Source of the DNA: Prostheceraeus crozeri
Taxonomy: Eukaryota; Platyhelminthes; Polycladida; Euryleptidae
Assembly: GCA_907163375.1 (NCBI GenBank)
Contig: CAJQUW010012686.1
Coordinates: 1-64,000, forward strand
Reading direction: 5' to 3'
Length of the DNA stretch: 64,000 nt
Shown: positions 21,584 through 30,965 of the stretch, piece after piece
Position numbering within the stretch: position 1 is the stretch's first letter
How the letters are laid out: each line of letters opens with the position of its first letter
Made by a program: the position numbers and the translations under genes
The notes under the pieces: model-generated
What the model saw: only the letters and a program-made list of their open reading frames with translations
What the model was told of the DNA's origin: nothing
The model's database searches: none

Positions 21584-23495
21584 TTAACACATTTCACAAT
21601 ACCATTGTGGTACAAACTTCAAGTGGCTGCAGCTTTCACTGCAGCCACCCAAGTCGTCCATCCTCGTTAGACGCACCTTTCTAATGGCATTGTCTCTGCA
21701 CTCGATGTGCACCAATGTTTCTTTGTCGTGCCTCTGAATGTTGGTCACTTGCGAGGCCAACAGGAGGTTTGATTGAGTTATATTTTGTAAGGACTCAACC
21801 AAACCTCTGTTGTCCTCTATTAGTTGAGCCTCACGGGCCTCTGACTCCCTTAGACGCTCTTGACAACGGCGTAGTTTTGAGTACATGTCTTCATCCGTCG
21901 TTGCATCGAGGTCGACATCATACTCTCGCACTGGGAGAGGGGCCTTGGGAACTGTAGCAGGAGCTGCGGCGGGGATAGGAGGTGGGAGCGGAGGAAGGAG
22001 CTGCGGGCGTTGGAGGGGGTGGGATCGGAGGTGCCGGACAAGAAGGAACTGCGGGCGATAGAGGACGCACAGGGGATGGAGGAGCAAGCGTCATCATCGG
22101 GGACAGCGGCAGGCGGACGCTCCAGCTGGGGATGCCCGGATGTGGCTGAAGGACACCTCTTCCTGTGAGGCACACATGACGGACTCCTGTAAACAAAGGA
22201 AACAATTGTTTATTAGGATAATTGTCAACAAAGTAAGTTTCAAAATGTTTCAATAGAAAATTCTACACTGAAGCAGTTAACCAAGCTTCATACTTACATT
22301 AGTAACAGATTCATTGTCATCATCGGATGACGAAGTTGGTGAATCGTCGGATGAGGATGATGTTGCAGAATCCTCGGATGAGGATGATTCGCGTATGGAG
22401 TAGGGCCTCTCCTCATTGTCCTCAATGGACGTGGTTGTCGCTGGCGTACTTAAAAAGCTCCTGTGCTTTTTAAGGGATAGAGATCGCACAGCCTGCAGCG
22501 GAAAAATGTGACAATATGTTTATATAAAGAGATAGACATAGACAGGTTTTCAAGGTGTTGTTGTTGTTGTCTGTTATCTGAGCGTAGACCACAGCAATCA
22601 CACTTACGGGGCTAGAAGCGAGTTTTTTGTCTCCTGGGGAATTCCCTCGAGGCAGCTTCGGGCATGCGGGGATTGATTGAACACTTGGAAACAGCTAAAA
22701 AAGAGATTCATATTTGATTTCGTCTTAGAAACTATTAAGCAAATTAATTTGTTACCTTTCGCAAGTTTTCCACCACGTTTCCATCTTCAAACCCGACTGT
22801 CATCGCTTGAGGTGGTTCAGTCTGAAATGTTTTGACAACATTGATTTAATTATGCATATGAATAATAACCCAAGTAAATAGATTCTCACATCTTTAACGA
22901 TGAGTTTTTTCTGCACCAACACCTTTGTCTTCTTCGGTGGGGGCATCACCAAATCCTGAAATGTGTAAACGACATATGCTTATATTGACTTAATGATGTA
23001 GCATTTTATCTATCCCCAGTGGATCAGTTATTCGTTGAAACTAGGATTGACATCACTTACCTCAAAATCGCTCAAAGTCTCGTCGACAAATTCTCGGGAC
23101 TTAGGGGCCTTCTTGGGAGCGCGAGACTTAGGGGCTTTCTTGGGAGGCTGTTGAGGTTCGTCCACCTGGGATAAAACACAATCCACCGGCCTGTCCTTCG
23201 AAAAGAGGCGTTGCAACTTCTTTTTTTCATTACTAGAAGTCAAATTGATCCCTTTCCGTCCATTCTCAAGAGCACAGGGGGTATGACGAACAATGAAGGC
23301 CTTCGCCGAATCGGTGTTAGCCTTCATATCACTCCTTTCATACGTCCTACAGGAAAGGCAGTAGATATAGGAGCAGTCTTCTCGGAAGGTGCACTCTTTG
23401 TGCCCGCTTTTGTTGGCATGTCGAACGGGCAGTTGACATGTCTCACAAAAATGGAAGACGAGACGTTGTCGTGCGATACTCTCATGTCGAACCAT
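21584..23495 (-). pseudogene. Six-exon Polinton cargo gene of unknown function
   Basis: Predicted minus-strand exons: 23061-23495, 22890-22955, 22756-22821, 22608-22694, 22298-22492 and about 21585-22186. Most have strong splice sites (GTAAGTG donors; TTTCAG or CTGCAG acceptors). All five introns are phase 0 and short (about 60-111 bp). Exon 1 starts at the ATG at 23495 and has a Cys/His cluster (FCETCQLPV..H..C, CSYIYCLSC) suggesting a zinc-binding domain, then a PKKAPKSR-type basic tail. Exon 5 is a serine/aspartate-rich acidic stretch. The last exon has a proline-rich part, a coiled coil (CQERLRESEAREAQLIEDN) and a Cys-rich end (CSESCSHL...CEMC). A regulatory nuclear protein is a guess. 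The last exon looks broken about once. Confidence 0.65.
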
Positions 23496-23509
23496 TTCTG
23501 TAGAGGATA

Positions 23510-24036
23510 AAAACTTTTATTATAATTTAATCCCTTATTAAATAAGAAATCATTTATGTACCACCTTCAAAGCTTTATTAAGTACTAGATTAATATTAGA
23601 CAAATCTTAAGAAGAAATAAATTTATGGATGAAATAGAAACTGAGATTCGAAAGTTTAATTTCATTTCAAAGGGTTTGTTTATAAAAAGACATAAATTTA
23701 AAAACAGCTGATTAATCATTATTTAATTACGGAATAATAATAGAATGAAAATGAGATTTCGAAAATTTCAACCATTAAAAAATTAGTTTAATTAAACAAG
23801 TTTGAACTTTATGGAAGCAGCTGATTTATATTTCTTTTAAATTGAAATAGACATAATAGAACGAAAGTAAAATTTTCGAAAATTTCAACCGTTAATCGAT
23901 TCGTTTGATTAAACAAATTTGAATTCATACATCAACTATCAGATGACATTGAATTTTTATTTAAACATCTTTTTTTATTTAGAAAGAATGTGTAAAAATA
24001 CGGATGTCAATTGCACTTTTACTCAGACTTATACAG
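23510..24036. other. AT-rich spacer inside the Polinton, no gene seen
   Basis: It contains repeated phrases such as gaaaatttcaaccattaa / gaaaatttcaaccgttaa and aacagctga / agcagctgatt, about 140 bp apart. This suggests an old internal duplication. No conserved frame is seen. Confidence 0.5.
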
Positions 24037-24222
24037 TCATGTCTCTTCTGGATGACTTAATATAGGAAGAAAATAAAAAAACATGATTAATAATATAACA
24101 TAAAGTGTTCCTATCCTAAAAACCCAAGCTTCTATATTTAAAGCTATTTGGTTATAAAAACTTAATAATGTTCCTACTCCCGAATATCCTATAAAGTAGC
24201 AGAACATGACAATGAAACTCAC
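24037..24222 (-). CDS. Possible small membrane protein (about 60 residues)
   Basis: A short minus-strand frame is dominated by hydrophobic residues, with one long segment (AWVFRIGTLYVILLIMFFYFL) and a second weaker one (FIVMFCYFIGYSGVGTLL). A TATATAAAG box lies about 105 bp upstream at 24325-24334. The frame has no clear ATG at the very start (an in-frame ATG comes six codons in). Small membrane proteins occur as cargo in related elements, but chance is a real alternative here. Confidence 0.3.
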   Translation of the reverse strand: MSFIVMFCYFIGYSGVGTLLSFYNQIALNIEAWVFRIGTLYVILLIMFFYFLPILSHPEET

Positions 24223-24324
24223 TTTAGAATTGTAATAAGAACCGGAGAACGGAGGAACGAAGAACGACGTCTGTTATGGACACTAAATAATTTGAAAATG
24301 AGTGAAAATTCGTTGTGTGCAACT

Positions 24325-24377
24325 TCTTTATATATGAAATTGACAAAGCAACTATGAACAAAGACCTTATGACATCA
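24325..24377 (-). promoter_or_regulatory. Minus-strand TATA box with CRE-like site
   Basis: CTTTATATAT on plus (24325-24334) reads as ATATATAAAG on minus. A CRE-like TGACATCA lies at 24370-24377. The position fits transcription toward 24222. Confidence 0.5.
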
Positions 24378-24657
24378 CATCCTGGCATCCATATGACATC
24401 CTAACTCAAGCAAGAATTGGAACAGCTGGTTTATTTTTAACCTTAGAAATGGAAGTGCCATCATATGTGTTGAAAGATTTCTACATGTAAACAGTAGAGT
24501 GAATTCAAAGTAATATGAACTGATGGACTGATGTATTATTTGATATACATGTTATTATTAATAGTCATATAATGATTCATATTTGAAGATATAAAACGTT
24601 TGTGGTTTGAATAGAACATTAAAATTTGAATTAAGCGCTAAATTTCGAAAATTCAAA

Positions 24658-24722
24658 TTTCGCGCCAAAATTCGAATAATCAAATTTAAAGATTTTTTCG
24701 AAAATTTGAATTTCGCGCCAAA
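24658..24722. promoter_or_regulatory. Two perfect E2F-type sites, TTTCGCGCCAAA
   Basis: TTTCGCGCCAAA occurs at 24658-24669 and 24711-24722; its complement TTTGGCGCGAAA is the classical double E2F site. Each is embedded in a longer imperfect repeat ending in aataatcaaatt, with a period of about 53 bp. E2F sites drive S-phase genes and the adenovirus E2 promoter. Function here is inferred from sequence alone. Confidence 0.6.
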
Positions 24723-24745
24723 TTCAAATAATCAAATTAAAATAC

Positions 24746-24852
24746 TAGGTTAGGGTTAAGGGTTAGGGTTAAGGTTAGGGTTAGGGTTACGGTTAGGGTT
24801 ACGGTTAGGGTTAAGGTTAGGTTTAGGGTTAGGGTTAAGGTTAGGGTTAGGG
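24746..24852 (+). repeat. Interstitial telomere-type array, (TTAGGG)n degenerate
   Basis: About 107 bp of TTAGGG units with variants (TTAAGG, TTACGG, TTTAGGG), ending in ttagggttaggg. It lies well inside the Polinton, 24 bp after the second E2F-type site. It is not a chromosome end, because unique sequence follows on both sides. Confidence 0.9.
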
Positions 24853-24986
24853 AAGCAAGAAGAGTATCTATGGCACCCGGAACCCATGGGTAAAAAAAAA
24901 ATTTATTTACCCTATAATCCGAAAAATTTCGAGGGCGCGAAGCGCCGAGAAATTGTGAGGCCCCCCGTCGTGTATGAAGTGTATGA

Positions 24987-25017
24987 AGGTCAAAGGTCAA
25001 GGTCAGGTCTAAGGTCA
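24987..25017 (+). promoter_or_regulatory. Cluster of AGGTCA nuclear-receptor half-sites
   Basis: AGGTCA occurs at 24987-24992, 24994-24999 (a DR1 arrangement), 25000-25005 and 25012-25017; TCAAGGTCA extended half-sites are included. It could be a nuclear-receptor element or merely a short AAGGTC simple repeat. Confidence 0.4.
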
Positions 25018-25116
25018 TGGTCAAGTGAAGAGGCTTGTATATTATGGTCATTTTTGGTTGTAAAACTTTAACTTTGAAAATTTGTAAACTTAGTCATTTT
25101 TGTAAAAAAACTTGGA

Positions 25117-25440
25117 ATTTTTCAAGTTGCATACAGATGCATACAACTAGGATTTTTTCATCAAATGGTACATACAATATATCATTTGAATGCTCTTTTC
25201 ATGCTGATTCTAATGGTGTATTGTATGACACATGTATGACATATAACTAGAGAGCTACATGTCTTTAAAGAATGGGCTAAAAACTTAGTGAATTTAAAAA
25301 TCTAACATTTGTCTGCTTGCATACAGTTGCATACAACTAGGATTTTCCCATCGAATAGGTACATACCTTATATCATTCTAAAGGTCTTTTCATTCTCATT
25401 CTTATGGTGTCGTGTATGACACATGTATGATATCATCCTG
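25117..25440 (+). repeat. Diverged direct repeat, period about 190 bp
   Basis: gcatacagatgcatacaact at about 25129 recurs as gcatacagttgcatacaact at about 25319. Each is followed by aggattttt/aggattttc, gtacata, tcttttcat and gtatgacacatgtatga. Two copies, no coding frame shared. The remaining sequence to 25689 shows no gene. Confidence 0.75.
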
Positions 25441-25689
25441 GACTGCTACAAGCATTTTAAAATTAACAACATAACTGTTTCTTTAAAAGTTATATGTTCC
25501 TATTTATTTCAAGTTGAAGTCTTCATACTTGATTTTTTGTTTCAATTCAGTTATTGAACATCATTAATTGTAGATAGTTATTCCGCTTTCCCATTCAGAC
25601 CTTAATTGAAGACCGATTTGTGAAATGATAAAACAAGTCTGTTCATATATACAAATGAATATTAAATAAAGAGATTAAGAAAAAACACA

Positions 25690-26151
25690 CTAAATGTCAT
25701 CAAGGTAAGGAAAGGGTACAAGTTTTTTCAAGTCCACTTGCACATGGATCCTGGTCTTCTTGGGCGCACAGGGACAGCGACGTGGTGTGTCAAGGTCGAT
25801 GACCGAAAATTCGAGAGCGGTTGTGAGGTTCCGCTCGTTCGGCTCCATCCTCATGAACACCCGTTTGGTGTGATACTTTTTCGGGGTGTTCTTGACTTTG
25901 ACCGTGACCCGTCCATAAAGTGGCGTTCGCATGGACTTCTTATTCATGTGACGCATCGTCTCGATTGATACGTCACTATCCTCATCACTCGAGTAGTCGG
26001 GCGATGCAGGGGCTTGGGTGAACACCACCGGCTCGTTTGGTGTTGTCGATCGCTCCATCGGAGATTGGGGAGGTGTACTGGTACGTTCCACTGGCGAAGT
26101 GGTACGATCAGCAGTACCGTTCTCAACTGCGGCTTTCTGTTTGCGATCCAT
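25690..26151 (-). CDS. 153-residue acidic, proline/serine-rich protein (Polinton cargo)
   Basis: This intact single-exon frame starts at the ATG at 26151 and has a TATA box about 85 bp upstream. The N-terminal half is low complexity (TTSPVERTSTPPQSPMERS, then DYSSDEDSDVS). The C-terminal half is ordered-looking and basic (RVTVKVKNTPKKYHTKRVFM, ALEFSVIDLDTP, CPCAPKKTRIHVQVDLKKL). I recognise no family. The acidic serine cluster resembles casein-kinase-type sites and, in style, exon 5 of the spliced gene nearby. It is likely expressed from the bidirectional promoter it shares with 26374. It could be an early regulatory protein; that is inference. Confidence 0.6.
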   Translation of the reverse strand: MDRKQKAAVENGTADRTTSPVERTSTPPQSPMERSTTPNEPVVFTQAPASPDYSSDEDSDVSIETMRHMNKKSMRTPLYGRVTVKVKNTPKKYHTKRVFMRMEPNERNLTTALEFSVIDLDTPRRCPCAPKKTRIHVQVDLKKLVPFPYLDDI

Positions 26152-26232
26152 TATGACTTGTAGATTTAAAATAATTGTAACTTGTAAACGTGAGGATTAG
26201 AACCTTTGATAAGAATTGGTACAAACCTCGGA

Positions 26233-26319
26233 CTTATATACTTTTTAAACAAAGGAAATCTAACAGCCAATCAGAGAGGTACCGAACTTCCCTAAAGAAT
26301 ATATATAACTATATAAAGG
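26233..26319. promoter_or_regulatory. Divergent promoter pair at the Polinton right end
   Basis: On minus, TATATAAG (26233-26240) faces the gene starting at 26151, with a CCAAT pentamer at 26267-26271. On plus, TATATAAAGG (26310-26319) faces the ATG at 26374. Confidence 0.7.
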
Positions 26320-26373
26320 ATGTCATTGTTCCAAACTGTTAAGTACTTATCCTCAACGTTCCATAACAAGAAG

Positions 26374-26669
26374 CATGTCCTCAAAACCACTATTTTATTT
26401 TCAAAATGACAGCCAAGTCATTATGGGAGGTCAGTTGGACATGACCATGCATCTGTCTTGCGGCTGCAAAGTGGCCCTGTGGAAGACCTTGACTGTCTCT
26501 GCACTTCAAAGGCGGAATGGACTACCAGTGAAAGTGTCCGGTACACGAGTGTGACCATGACTTTAGTAAAAATCAGACTTTTCATGAGTGGTGTTGTGAT
26601 GACTTCCTGAAGATCATGGAGTCGCCTGAGGGACGTGATTTGCACCCGTCATTTATTTTTCACGCTTAA
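26374..26669 (+). pseudogene. Small cysteine/histidine-rich Polinton gene region, interrupted
   Basis: Opens at the ATG at 26374 (MSSKPLFYFQNDSQVIMGGQ), 55 bp after a TATA box. A later part is rich in Cys, His and Asp (CPVHECDHDFS, WCCDDFLKIM), which suggests a metal-binding fold. It is the gene nearest the right TIR, a position often used for host-interaction cargo. I do not recognise the family. It looks broken about once. Confidence 0.45.
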
Positions 26670-26805
26670 ATTAAACTTACATTGTAAATCTCTTGTCTTT
26701 TCATTTTAAACATAGTTCTGGAATTGGTTTTCTTATTGGGGAGCAACTAAATCATAACTGCACAGTAAAGTTTCACATCTAAATAGTGCTACATTAAAAA
26801 TAATT

Positions 26806-27171
26806 GTCACAATAGTCGCAATTGAGCAAACCCATTCAAAATCAAACAACGGACGTCTATCGGTACGTATCCAAGTGCTCAGAACCAAACCATACAAGTT
26901 CGATCATAGACGTTCCGAAACACAGTGTACCAAACACATGTACCTATCCAGTAAAACAGATCTCATACAAGTTCTTATTCATAACACTGAATTATACATG
27001 TACCTATCCATGTGCCTATCGATAACTAAAGTATACATGTACCTATCCATGTTCCTATTGATAACACTAAACTTTACATGTACCTATCCATGTACCTATT
27101 GATAACACTAAACTTTACATGTACCTATCCATGTACCTATCCGTGGCAAGTAGGGCACAGTTTTCACTACT
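26806..27171 (-). repeat. Polinton right terminal inverted repeat (366 bp)
   Basis: Inverted counterpart of 6463-6881, ending exactly at the TGCGCT duplication (27172-27177). It carries two 41-bp units against three on the left, and one 12-bp acatggataggt step fewer. Confidence 0.95.
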
Positions 27172-27280
27172 TGCGCTAAAATGGAATTTAAGCGACACAT
27201 TCTATTTAAGCATTACACTTTTGCAGTAGATGTCCTGATAAATGGATCGTTATTTTCAACATTTAGACAACCAATATTCA
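27172..27280 (+). repeat. Target repeat, right half
   Basis: Continues the repeat interrupted at 6462 and matches 3149-3260. It begins with the right copy of TGCGCT. Confidence 0.88.
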
Positions 27281-27790
27281 CGTGTGTGAAGTTAGCACCG
27301 CCACTAAATTTTTTTTCCAAAATACACAATCAAAGCATAGGAAACACGCATATTAGATAGAAGACCATGAAAAACATTGTGCCAGCAAGTTTCAGCACCT
27401 AAATCCCCGTACTTGCTGAGAAATTAGTCCCCGAAATCACAAAATGGCGGTGATGTGAAGTTAGCACCGCCACTGAAGTCTTTTTTTAAAATAGGCAAAT
27501 AAAACACGCGAGACAAGTACAACTGAGAGATGACCATCAAAAACATTGTGCCAGCAAGTTTCTTCTCCTAAGACGCCGTACTTGCTGAGAAATTAGCCCC
27601 CGAAAGCTCAACGCGCTGCGGTGATGTGAAGTTGGCACCGCCATCTTGAAAAATGCATGTGCCAGTCAAACCAGTGGTCAGAATCGATCTAGATGGAGTG
27701 TGCCAGCATGTGCCACTCGTTTATTTCAAGAAAATCCCACCAGATCCGGTGGAAAACCAACCCGAAAGCTCAATGGCGGTGATGTGAACC
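27281..27790 (+). repeat. Tandem repeat, unit about 170 bp, two to three copies
   Basis: gtgaagttagcaccgcca starts at about 27286, 27455 and (as gttggcacc) 27626. Each unit contains aacattgtgccagcaagttt and cgtacttgctgagaaatta, and ends with ggcggtgatgtgaa or similar. It lies directly beside the Polinton's target repeat. No gene is seen. Confidence 0.8.
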
Positions 27791-27954
27791 AATGCAAGAA
27801 AGCCGCAAGACATCTGTTTTTCATACGAACCTGAAAGAGACTTTTAACAAAGCTTACATTCTTGCTTACATTTACAAACGTTATGTCTTTCCAATCTTGG
27901 AATTTTGTAACCCTTTATTCACTGGTTTAATCAACAAAAATTCTGAGCAATTGA

Positions 27955-28178
27955 GCTACCCCTAGGAAATGCTATAGCAAATGCTAGCTTTATTAATACG
28001 GCCCCTGCTGACAGTCTTTGTTTGCCATTTCCAATAGCAAGCGATACACGAATTATCCATTCGAGAAGTAGCAAGTTGTCTAATTCTGTGATATGTTGTT
28101 TCGATATTAAGGTTACATTAAGCGCAATTCTTCCTTTCTAGGAAACCGAAGCGCGCGCAGATGAATCCAATTCTGTGG
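27955..28178 (+). repeat. Dispersed repeat copy matching 6140-6300
   Basis: gctacccctaggaaatgcta through ggttacattaagcgcaatt is nearly identical to 6149-6305 left of the Polinton, in the same orientation. It then continues into aaccgaagc...aattctgtgg, the end of the element family at 46881-47489. It appears to be a recombinant or composite copy. Confidence 0.75.
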
Positions 28179-28985
28179 TAGGGATATATAGGTAGAGTGT
28201 CTGTATGCAGTGAAAATTTTTGCATGAAAAGATTCAGTTTTTTGCGGAGATAACGTTCCGTGGACCAAAAAATTATTTGAGCAGTATTAAAAAAATTATA
28301 TTTTGCAAATTTATATACTACCGACATGGAAGCCCCTTTACAAGTGGTATGAAAAAAGTTGGATATCAAAAGGAATGAATACTTGCTAATAATCACCCAC
28401 ACTAAGCGGACATTGAGCTAATTTGCAAGGGAATTTCATGAGCCGCATTATAATGGAAGTCTTCATGAAAAAGTCGAGATCTTATTTTGCTTTCTTGACT
28501 GAAATTTCCAGTATTATTTCAATTTTCGCCGCATGATTTTATGATTCACTAAATTCATGTTTCATTTCTTGAATCTGAATAGTGATGTGGAACCATTTGC
28601 ATCTGTCAAAGTTGATTGAAATCATTGTCTTTGATTATGTGATTTTGCTCTGCAAGTGGCTGGTTGCCTGTGGTATGATCAAGCTAAAGAAAATACTGTT
28701 GAGGTTGAGCATGAAAGTAAAAAGAACCCATCAAATTGCTAATTTAATAAACATCACCTCTCCATGGCTGTCATGACACGGACGAACTGTAAAATACCAT
28801 CATTCCCTTTTGCATTATACCATCATGATCAGTCAATTCCGCTGCAATTTCTGCAAAAATTTGCATATCTCACATTTGGTGAGGATACCACCTGTATCTC
28901 CCTCGAGTTCATTTAATAAAATGGAAAGTGTATACACATTGGGGATTTACTAAATACGGAGTTACCACTCTATTATACGGAGACT
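28179..28985. other. Intergenic, no gene seen
   Basis: AT-rich, with only short unconserved frames on either strand. No recognisable repeat end or RNA gene. Confidence 0.55.
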
Positions 28986-28987
28986 CT

Positions 28988-29225
28988 GTGGTCTCCGTGG
29001 CACAGTGGATAAGTGCTTGGCCTAACGATCTTTTGGTCCAGAGGTCGAGCCCCGAAGGTGTCATTGGAAAGTCGGTAGGAAGGGCATCCGGACTAAAGGT
29101 ACTGCAACGCTCCATAAGTCTGACTATGTCAACACCGTCCAAGCCCCAAGTGTGGGGAGATATCCCTTTTAGTGAGTTGTCCTCCGTAGTGTATAAATAT
29201 ACTCCATGTCTTCTGGAAAAAGGAT
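28988..29225 (+). mobile_element. tRNA-derived SINE-like unit
   Basis: The head resembles a tRNA gene with pol III boxes: tggcacagtggataagtgc (A box) and ggtcgagcccc (B box), about 28990-29065. The body contains agggcatccgg, a phrase seen in the bodies of several animal SINEs, and ends near aaaggatga. There is no good acceptor-stem pairing, so it is not a working tRNA. Whether it is a full SINE needs copies elsewhere in the genome. Confidence 0.6.
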
Positions 29226-30479
29226 GATAGCCTTTCCTACATTGATTGCAAGCGCAGCAATTTTTTAATTAAGCTAATGATCTACCATGTGTGCATTGCG
29301 ACCATGTTGTAATAACTAATTGCCTTTGATTGTTACTAATGCTGCTCAATATGGATAGGTTGCTGATGAATTCAGTTTTAGTCATCAGCTTGCACTTGCA
29401 ATTAAATCATTAAAGCAAAGCATTGTCTTCGTGTACAATTGACTTTCATACAATAAAGTTGTGATACATCTAGAAAGCGCCATCCTGAAATAATTAAAGT
29501 GCCATTTATCAAAAGAATTAGATTTTTAGAGGCATCAATAATCCGGATGCTAGGACTTTTGCGAGCGCTTTCAATGAACCTCTCCGACCAGTATCAAGCT
29601 CAGTTATCAATTAACAATGACAGACAGACCCTGGAACGGCTGTCTCATTAACATCATTATCAATCATTCACAGTATATGTTCTATGCCGGTTGCGAATTA
29701 CAATGCTTTTACTTATGACTCTGCTCACACTGTCATGTGACACTAGGATTTCTTAGAAAAAGGATTTCCATTGATGATGAAGTGTCTGCTTCTATTCATA
29801 GTTAAAGGAAACCCTTCAACCATTGAAAACACAGTAACTGTAAATTGATGGCTTTATATCGTTAAATTTCATATGTCGTAGCGTAGACATTCTACAAAGG
29901 AGCATTAAGCAACATAAATGATCAATTTGAGACAATGTGGCAGCAAAACAACTAACGGACCGGATGTCAAGAAAATGAAGAGTTTCCTAATGAGATGTTC
30001 AGACGACAATACTTGGAAGTTGGACGGGAAGCCAAAAATTCTGTAGCGAAGCGCATCGTCTTGCAAACTAGGTCAATGAATATAAATTTTTTCAATGTAT
30101 ATAAAATTATGTCATAATTCTGTATCATAGATTACGCAGATCTACTGAAAATAAAATAAGACTTATTCAAGATATTTCCAGTACACAAAAGTCCATCGTC
30201 AGTGTTAATAAATATAATTACCTCAACAAAATACAATCTCTTTAAACGAGCTACTATATGTAAATGCTTTCGCAATCATTGAATTTCGATGAGCGCATCA
30301 TTATTATTCGTAAGCTTACTTATAAGAACCAACACTGCTTGGACGGGCATTTAAAAAAATGTAGCGAAAATTTTCGCCCCGTAAGCTCATCTAAAATTTA
30401 AACGCTGATACAAAAAGGAGACACTGTGTAAAAATGGACAAGATATCTGAAGAATGTTGAAGTTATCCATTGTACATAA
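29226..30479. other. Intergenic, no gene seen
   Basis: I find no domain, splice-supported exon or repeat boundary. Base composition is ordinary AT-rich. Confidence 0.5.
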
Positions 30480-30910
30480 CATTAATACTGGGTCTTTGAG
30501 ATTTGATGAAATTTCTCTTGCAGACTTTGCGTTCATAGACATTGGCAAAAAACTTCTGTAAAATTTCTATTTTAATGTCACAAGCTGATGGATTTAATTG
30601 TTGTTTCATATGAAAATGTTGCTACACAAGACTTATTTTACTATTTAAATGTTCTAAAATTCGCTACCTCATAGTGGACTGAGTTTCACCAATGTAAGTC
30701 TGTTGACATTTGTTGCAAGTGATTTTCTATACAACATCTTTCAAAAAGCATAAACTGCTGTTATTACACAAACAATGGAATACTTTCTTTTTGATTTGGC
30801 GAACTAATGATGGTGGAGTTACAAACACGGGTTTCACTTCCAACATCGGAATTTTATTTAATTCAGAGCGAATTTGTCTTGCTTGATTTTCATTGATAAA
30901 AGGAATACGA
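30480..30910 (-). mobile_element. Penelope-like element remnant: linker and GIY-YIG endonuclease
   Basis: On minus the frame reads VRIPFINENQARQIRSELNK, then PVFVTPPSLVRQIKKKV. These are the linker signatures between reverse transcriptase and endonuclease in Penelope-like elements. ITCNKCQQTYIGETQSTMR follows, the start of the GIY-YIG nuclease, with a degraded continuation (EHLNSKISLV, SDCDIKIEILQKF-like). Several stops interrupt it. The RT part is missing upstream. Dead copy. Confidence 0.8.
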
Positions 30911-30965
30911 ACATAAGCTTGCTTTTCTTGGTTACTTGCCCAATGATAGAAGTTAATACAAGAAC

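Larger units (their letters stand above)
6463..27171. mobile_element. Polinton (Maverick), about 20.7 kb, complete by its ends, coding part broken
   Basis: The element starts AGTAGTGAAAACTGTGCCCT and ends with the exact complement. It carries long TIRs and is flanked by TGCGCT at 6457-6462 and 27172-27177. AG...CT ends and a 6-bp duplication are the family hallmark. Parts recognised: retrovirus-type integrase with chromodomain, protein-primed DNA polymerase B, A32/FtsK-like packaging ATPase, adenovirus-type cysteine protease, double-jelly-roll major capsid protein and small basic proteins. Extra cargo sits at both ends: a UBA-RING protein, a six-exon gene and a 153-residue protein. TIR identity suggests a recent insertion. 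It looks broken, with about ten interruptions over several genes, while the protease, UBA-RING gene and some small genes look whole. Confidence 0.97.

Noticed and set aside
24037-24222. Mitochondrial DNA insert (cytochrome oxidase-like hydrophobic frame)
   Set aside because: No oxidase motif could be matched; kept only as a weak small membrane-protein candidate.
24746-24852. Chromosome end
   Set aside because: Unique Polinton sequence continues on both sides and the right TIR follows 2 kb later.
24737-25051. Frame rich in LTLTLTV on minus
   Set aside because: It is the telomere-type array in translation.
28990-29065. Functional tRNA gene
   Set aside because: A and B boxes are present but acceptor and anticodon arms do not fold; SINE head is more likely.
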